Part shown: in pieces, positions 6,335 through 9,850 of the stretch
Position numbering within the stretch: position 1 is the first letter of the stretch
Layout of the letters: every line of letters starts with the position of its first letter
Assembly: GCA_910579545.1 (NCBI GenBank)
Contig: CAJTVI010000082.1
Span: forward strand, 1-9,850
Length of the DNA stretch: 9,850 bases
Direction: 5' to 3'
Origin: an uncultured Oscillospiraceae bacterium
GTDB taxonomy: Bacteria > Bacillota > Clostridia > Oscillospirales > Ruminococcaceae
Made by a program: the position numbers and the translations under genes
Notes under the pieces: model-generated
What the model was told of the DNA's origin: nothing
The model's input: the letters and a program-made list of their open reading frames with translations, nothing else
The model's database searches: none

Positions 6335-6367
6335 GGGGCCGCGCCGCGGCAGCGCAAACGCGGCCCC
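6335..6367 (+). other. GC-rich hairpin just upstream of the codB ribosome binding site
   Basis: The arms GGGGCCGCG (6335-6343) and CGCGGCCCC (6359-6367) are perfect complements with a 15-nt loop. The stem ends 10 bases before AAGGAG at 6378-6383. No T-run follows, so it is not a terminator. It could stabilise the 5' end of a processed codB transcript or influence ribosome access. Confidence 0.45.
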
Positions 6368-6392
6368 AATCCCAAAAAAGGAGAGGCGGAAA

Positions 6393-7631
6393 ATGGAACA
6401 GACGACCAAAACACAGCATACCGACCAGGATTATTCCCTTGAGGCGGTGCCCCAGTCGGCCCGCAAAAGGTTCTGGCCCATGTTCTTTATCATGCTGGGC
6501 TTTACCTTCTTTTCGGCCAGCATGTCGGTAGGGGCAAAGCTGGGCAACGGGCTGGACCTTCCCGGCTTTGTCTGGGCGGTGCTCATCGGCAGCACCATCC
6601 TCAGCCTTTACACCGGCGGCCTTGGCTATATCGGCAGCAAAACCGGCATGTCGCTGGACCTTCTGGCCCAGCGCTCGTTTGGCTCTGTCGGCTCCTTTTT
6701 GCCCTCGGCCCTCATCAGCTTTACCCAGATCGGCTGGTTTGGGGTGGGGGTGGCCATGTTCGCCATCCCGGCGGCTGAGGTGCTGGGGGTGCCCCCCATG
6801 CTGCTGGTGGTGCTGGCCGGCGCCTGCATGACCGCCTCGGCCTACTTTGGCATCCGCGGGCTGGAGATCGTAAGCTATGTCTCGGTGCCGCTCATCGCGG
6901 TGCTGGGGGTCTACTCCATGGTCACCGCCACCACGGCGGGCGGCGGGCTTACCGCCATCTTTGCCAAAAGCGCCGGCCAGCTTACCATCTTTGGCGGCGC
7001 GGGGCTGGTCATGGGCTCCTTTGTAAGCGGCGGCACCGCCACCCCCAACTTTACCCGGTTTGCCAACTCGGCCAAAAACGCGGTCATCACCACGGTCATC
7101 GCCTTTTTCCTGGGCAATACCCTCATGTTCGCCTTTGGCGCGGTGGGCGGGGCCTTTACCGGCAAGGACGATATCTTCTATGTCATGCTGGCCCAGGGGC
7201 TGCTCGTCCCCGCCCTCATCGTGCTGGGCGCCAACATCTGGACCACCAACGACAATGCCCTCTACACCTCCGGCCTCGGCCTGTCCAACATCACCAAGGT
7301 GCGCAAGCGGCCCATGGTGCTGGCGGCCGGCGTCATCGGCACCCTCACCGCCATCTGGCTGTACAACAACTTCATCACCTTCTTAAATGTCCTCAACGCC
7401 ACCCTGCCTCCGGTGGGCGCGCTGATCATCCTGGACTACTTCCTGCATAAAGACCGCTACGCCGCCGGCGCCGCCGTGGCCCGTAAGGTCAACTGGGGCG
7501 CCATCCTCGGGGTGGCGGCCGGCGCGCTGGTGGGCAACCTGGTGCAGTGGGGCATCGTCTCGGTCAACGCCATGGCCGCCGCCTGCGCCGTCTACCTGAT
7601 CGTTGGCGCGCTGGATAAAAACAAGCAGTAA
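6393..7631 (+). CDS. codB: Cytosine permease CodB (NCS1 family)
   Basis: This 412-residue membrane protein with about 12 transmembrane segments is close to E. coli CodB along its length. Matching stretches include VPQSARKRF (19-27), GFTFFSASM (36-44), TQIGWFGVGVAMFAIP (111-126), GSFVSGGT (208-215) and NIWTTNDNALYTSGLG (281-296). The Trp115 region, the serine-rich GSFVSGGT loop and the NxWTTNDN helix carry the substrate-contacting residues known in CodB. It imports cytosine with a cation across the cytoplasmic membrane, feeding the deaminase encoded 298 bp downstream. The start at 6393 has AAGGAG nine bases upstream; the frame is open back to 5943, but that extension runs through the repeat and the terminator and is rejected. 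It probably forms an operon with codA, under an upstream attenuator-like leader. Confidence 0.95.
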   Translation: MEQTTKTQHTDQDYSLEAVPQSARKRFWPMFFIMLGFTFFSASMSVGAKLGNGLDLPGFVWAVLIGSTILSLYTGGLGYIGSKTGMSLDLLAQRSFGSVGSFLPSALISFTQIGWFGVGVAMFAIPAAEVLGVPPMLLVVLAGACMTASAYFGIRGLEIVSYVSVPLIAVLGVYSMVTATTAGGGLTAIFAKSAGQLTIFGGAGLVMGSFVSGGTATPNFTRFANSAKNAVITTVIAFFLGNTLMFAFGAVGGAFTGKDDIFYVMLAQGLLVPALIVLGANIWTTNDNALYTSGLGLSNITKVRKRPMVLAAGVIGTLTAIWLYNNFITFLNVLNATLPPVGALIILDYFLHKDRYAAGAAVARKVNWGAILGVAAGALVGNLVQWGIVSVNAMAAACAVYLIVGALDKNKQ

Positions 7632-7640
7632 AAAGCAGCC

Positions 7641-7682
7641 GCCCGGCGGGGGAATGGCCCCGCCGGGCGATACCGCATTTTT
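7641..7682 (+). terminator. Weak terminator-like hairpin after codB
   Basis: The arms GCCCGGCGGGG (7641-7651) and CCCCGCCGGGC (7658-7668) form a perfect 11-bp stem with a 6-nt loop, 9 bp after the codB stop. The five-T run (7678-7682) comes nine bases after the stem, too far for an efficient rho-independent terminator. It may give partial termination or protect the codB message. Confidence 0.45.
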
Positions 7683-7733
7683 GCCATCGCCGCAAAACAG
7701 GGGGGGCGGCCCGCAGCCGCCGGCCCCGTGCCC

Positions 7734-7852
7734 ACATCCTTTGGGTATATCCAAACCGGGGAAAGATGTCCGCCGGCCGGGTGCGTGGGAGCAGTCTCTC
7801 AAGGCAACAGGACCCCTGCCCCGAAAGCCTTTCGAGACTCTCCCCCGCGCCC
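7734..7852 (+). ncRNA. Structured RNA element in the codA leader (candidate cis-regulatory RNA)
   Basis: Two adjacent foldable parts lie in the codB-codA spacer. The first has UUUGG (7740-7744) pairing with CCAAA (7751-7755), inside ACAUC (7734-7738) pairing with GAUGU (7765-7769). The second is one long imperfect hairpin: 7779-7791 with 7840-7852 (12 pairs, one mismatch), 7793-7798 with 7834-7839 (6 pairs), 7801-7805 with 7827-7831 (5 pairs), and a terminal CAGG/CCUG stem (7808-7811 with 7815-7818). No protein-coding signal is seen here and no T-run follows, so it is not a terminator. It matches no riboswitch class that I can recognise. It could be a cis-regulatory RNA for codA, a processing site or a worn repeat. 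Confidence 0.4.
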
Positions 7853-7916
7853 TGTCCGGGCCAGCAAAAAAACCTGCGGCGGATACCCTTCCATCCTTAA
7901 AACACCCTGCAAAAAC

Positions 7917-7936
7917 AGGAGGAGACAGCATGCTGT
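7917..7936 (+). promoter_or_regulatory. codA ribosome binding site and start-codon palindrome
   Basis: AGGAGGA (7917-7923) lies six bases before the codA ATG and fixes the start. The perfect 12-bp palindrome ACAGCATGCTGT (7925-7936) is centred on that ATG. In addition, CCTG at 7906-7909 can pair with CAGG at 7916-7919, which overlaps the ribosome binding site, so translation could be sensitive to local folding. Confidence 0.6.
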
Positions 7937-9162
7937 TCAAAAACGCCCGCATCGAAAACGCCGCCCCGGCCGATTTCCGCGTCGAAAACGGCCGCTTTGC
8001 CGAGTTTGGCCCGGCCCTTTGCCCAAAGCCGGGCGAGGAGACGGCCGACCTTGGCGGCAGGCTGGTACTGCCGCCCTTTATCGAGTCGCATGTGCACCTG
8101 GACACCTGCCTTACCGCCGGCGACCCGGTCTGGAACCTCTCGGGCACCCTGTTTGAGGGCATCGAGTGCTGGGCCAAGCGCAAGGACAAGCTTACCAAGC
8201 AGGACCTGCGCGACCGGGTGCAGCGGGCGGTGCGGCTCTACGCCGCGCATGGGGTGCAGTTCATCCGCACCCATGTGGACGTCACCGACCCCTCGCTGGT
8301 GGCCATGGAAGCTTTGCTGGAACTGCGGGAAGAGCTGCGGGACACGGTGGAGATCCAGATCGTGGCCTTCCCGCAGGAGGGCATCCTCAGCTACCCCAAC
8401 GGCAGGCAGCTGCTGAAGGACGCGGTGCGGATGGGTGCCGACGCGGTAGGGGCGATCCCGCACTTTGAGTTTACCCGCGAGTACAGCGTCGAATCGCTCA
8501 ATTTTGCCATGCAGCTGGCCGCCGAGAACGGCCGCCTGGTGGACGTGCACTGCGACGAGATCGACGACGAGGCCTCCCGCGGGCTGGAGACAGTGGCGGC
8601 CCGGGCGCTCGAACTTGGGCTGTTCGACAAGGTCACTGCCAGCCACACCACCGCCATGCACTCCTACAACAACGCCTATGTCACCCGGCTGATGCGGCTG
8701 CTCAAGATGAGCCGGATCAACTTTGTGGCAAACCCGCTGGTCAACACCCACCTGCAGGGCCGGATGGACACCTACCCCAAGCGCCGGGGCATCACCCGGG
8801 TCAAGGAGCTCACCGAGGCCGGTATCAATGTCTCGTTTGGGCACGACGATATCTTTGACCCCTGGTACCCCATGGGCACCGGCAACCTGCGGGACGTTGT
8901 GCTGATGGGGCTGCACGTCTGCCAGATGATGGGCTACGAGGAGATCATGGGCGCGTACAAGTTCATCACCGCCAACGCCGCCCGCACCCTGCATCTGGGC
9001 GAGCGGTACGGCATCGCCGAGGGGCGGCCCGCCAGCTTTATCGTGCTGGACGCCGGGCAGTATTACGACGCCCTCAACACCAACGCGGTGGTGCTGGCCT
9101 CGTATAAAAACGGCAAAAAGATCGCCGAGGGCACGCCCGCCAGTACAAAGGTTCTGTTTTAA
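7930..9162 (+). CDS. codA: Cytosine deaminase CodA (amidohydrolase family)
   Basis: This 410-residue enzyme hydrolyses cytosine to uracil and ammonia in the cytoplasm, part of pyrimidine salvage and nitrogen acquisition. It follows E. coli CodA closely: ESHVHLDT (52-59), WNLSGTLFEGIE (68-79), IVAFPQEGILSYPNG (144-158), AIPHFEFTREY (175-185), DVHCDEIDDE (205-214), TASHTTAMHSYN (236-247), LQGRMDTYPKRRGITRVKE (275-293) and FGHDDIFDPWYP (303-314). The metal and catalytic residues are all present: His54, His56, Gln149, His207, Glu210, His239, Asp306 and Asp307. The start at 7930 is fixed by AGGAGGA; the upstream in-frame extension to 7603 overlaps the codB end and the structured spacer and has no ribosome binding site. 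It is paired with codB upstream and followed after 54 bp, with no terminator, by a macro-domain gene. Confidence 0.96.
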   Translation: MLFKNARIENAAPADFRVENGRFAEFGPALCPKPGEETADLGGRLVLPPFIESHVHLDTCLTAGDPVWNLSGTLFEGIECWAKRKDKLTKQDLRDRVQRAVRLYAAHGVQFIRTHVDVTDPSLVAMEALLELREELRDTVEIQIVAFPQEGILSYPNGRQLLKDAVRMGADAVGAIPHFEFTREYSVESLNFAMQLAAENGRLVDVHCDEIDDEASRGLETVAARALELGLFDKVTASHTTAMHSYNNAYVTRLMRLLKMSRINFVANPLVNTHLQGRMDTYPKRRGITRVKELTEAGINVSFGHDDIFDPWYPMGTGNLRDVVLMGLHVCQMMGYEEIMGAYKFITANAARTLHLGERYGIAEGRPASFIVLDAGQYYDALNTNAVVLASYKNGKKIAEGTPASTKVLF

Positions 9163-9216
9163 GCAGCCGCATCCATCCACAAAACAGGCGGGTTCCAAGC
9201 GCCGGGAGGGCTGTTT

Positions 9217-9850
9217 ATGCCATTTCAGCTTGTTCGCAACGACATTACCAAAATGCAGGTGGACGCCATCGTCAACGCCGCCAACTCCTCGCTGCTGGGG
9301 GGCGGCGGGGTGGATGGGGCCATCCACCGCGCCGCCGGCCCCCAGCTTTTGGAGGAATGCCGGGCCATCCGCGCGCGGGAGGGCGGCTGCCCCACCGGCG
9401 AGGCCAAAATCACCGGCGCGGGGCGGCTGCCCTGCCGGTATGTGATCCACACGGTGGGCCCGGTCTGGCAGGGGGGCGGGCAGGGCGAGGAGCGGCTGCT
9501 GGCCGCCTGCTACCAAAACAGCCTGGCCCTTGCGGCCCAAAAGGGCTGCAGCACGGTGGCCTTCCCGCTCATCTCGGCCGGGGCCTACGGCTACCCCAAG
9601 CAGCAGGCGCTGCGGGTGGCAGCGGATACCATCCGCGCCTTTTTGCAGGATGCCGGGCCGGACGAGATGACCGTCTATCTGGTGGTGTTCGACAAGGCGG
9701 CCTTTGCCATCAGCAGCAGCTTGTACAACAAGGTGGCCGCCTATATCGACGACCATTATGCCGAGCAGCACGCCGAGCCGCTGGAGGAACGGCTGCGGCG
9801 GGCAAACCTGCCGCGGCAGCAGGGGGCCGCGCTGTCCGGCCCGCTCGAGG
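9217..9850 (+). CDS. Macro-domain protein (YmdB/MacroD-like ADP-ribose deacylase), 3' end outside window
   Basis: A frame opens at ATG 9217 (GGGAGGG upstream) and stays open to the window edge, giving 211 residues without a stop. Residues 1-170 are a macro domain very close to E. coli YmdB: NDITKMQVDAIVNAANSS (8-25), GGGGVDGAIHRAAGP (28-42), VIHTVGPVW (76-84) and ISAGAYGYP (119-127). Asn23 and Asp33 correspond to the catalytic pair described for YmdB (Asn25, Asp35). The family hydrolyses O-acetyl-ADP-ribose or protein ADP-ribose esters; YmdB also inhibits RNase III. From about residue 176 (YIDDHYAEQHAEPLEERLRR) it continues as a charged helical linker absent from YmdB. Longer Firmicutes macro proteins often carry an additional C-terminal domain, so a second domain beyond the window is likely. 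It lies 54 bp after codA with no terminator, so co-transcription is probable. Confidence 0.88.
   Translation, partial: MPFQLVRNDITKMQVDAIVNAANSSLLGGGGVDGAIHRAAGPQLLEECRAIRAREGGCPTGEAKITGAGRLPCRYVIHTVGPVWQGGGQGEERLLAACYQNSLALAAQKGCSTVAFPLISAGAYGYPKQQALRVAADTIRAFLQDAGPDEMTVYLVVFDKAAFAISSSLYNKVAAYIDDHYAEQHAEPLEERLRRANLPRQQGAALSGPLE

Noticed and set aside
5943..6392. N-terminal extension of CodB by 150 residues
   Set aside because: It would read through the tandem repeat and the terminator, has no ribosome binding site, and CodB homologues start where the ATG at 6393 is placed.
5829..6414. Minus-strand frames through the intergenic repeat (for example 5829-6164 and 5920-6414)
   Set aside because: They translate the GC-rich repeat into Pro/Gly/Arg-rich sequence without a convincing start; all frames are open there for compositional reasons.
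7796..7814. TCTCTCAAGGCAACAGGACC looks like the CUCUCAGGCAAAAGGAC core of glycine riboswitches
   Set aside because: The partner elements of that riboswitch (an upstream GGAGAG and the CCGAAGGGGCAA segment in the right order) are missing, there is an inserted A, and the bases are instead paired in the long hairpin. A codA context would also be odd for glycine.
7603..7929. N-terminal extension of CodA by 109 residues
   Set aside because: It overlaps the codB end and the structured spacer, has no homology to deaminases, and a strong ribosome binding site marks 7930.
7383..9771. Minus-strand frames at 7383-8198 and 7897-9771 (up to 624 codons) across the codB end, codA and the macro gene
   Set aside because: They are antisense to clear homologues of CodB, CodA and YmdB and show no domain; codon-composition shadows.

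Overview
The window reads as a chromosomal segment of a GC-rich gut Firmicute, most likely of the Oscillospirales (Ruminococcaceae-like). This is inferred from strong AGGAGG-type ribosome binding sites, Gram-positive style lipoprotein and TRAP genes, high GC at third codon positions, and the gene content. No rRNA, tRNA or phylogenetic marker confirms it. Seven protein genes are well supported, two of them cut by the window edges, and one 31-codon leader ORF is possible.

Left part (1-1970): the 3' end of a GH2 beta-galactosidase on the + strand meets the end of a minus-strand operon at a strong bidirectional terminator (760-806). Minus-strand operon (5780 down to 900): a FadR/FCD-type GntR regulator, a complete TRAP transporter (DctP lipoprotein, DctQ, DctM) and a UxuA-type mannonate dehydratase. 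All are closely spaced behind one near-consensus promoter whose -35 and -10 boxes each lie in a perfect 9-bp-arm palindrome. The simplest reading is a regulated uptake-and-catabolism unit for a hexuronate-derived sugar acid such as D-mannonate. The regulator, transporter and first enzyme are together, while uxuB, uxaC and kdgK are not in the window.

Middle (5713-6392): a 680-bp gene-free stretch. From left to right it holds the promoter/operators, three 10-bp AT-rich direct repeats, about seven degenerate copies of a 28-31-bp GC-rich tandem repeat, further palindromes, an extended -10 promoter, a short ORF with its own ribosome binding site, and a rho-independent terminator whose stem overlaps the stop codon of that ORF. 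This last group looks like an attenuator, or a short independent transcript, ahead of codB.

Right part (6393-9850): codB (cytosine permease), a 298-bp spacer with a long imperfect RNA hairpin, codA (cytosine deaminase), and, 54 bp further, a macro-domain protein very like YmdB that runs off the window. CodB imports cytosine and CodA converts it to uracil and ammonia. The macro-domain protein is probably co-transcribed, because no terminator separates it from codA, and would act on ADP-ribose derivatives. The points most worth a second look are the codB and codA leaders, the tandem repeat, the double-palindrome promoter and the cod-macro linkage. I found no phage, IS, CRISPR or defence system.
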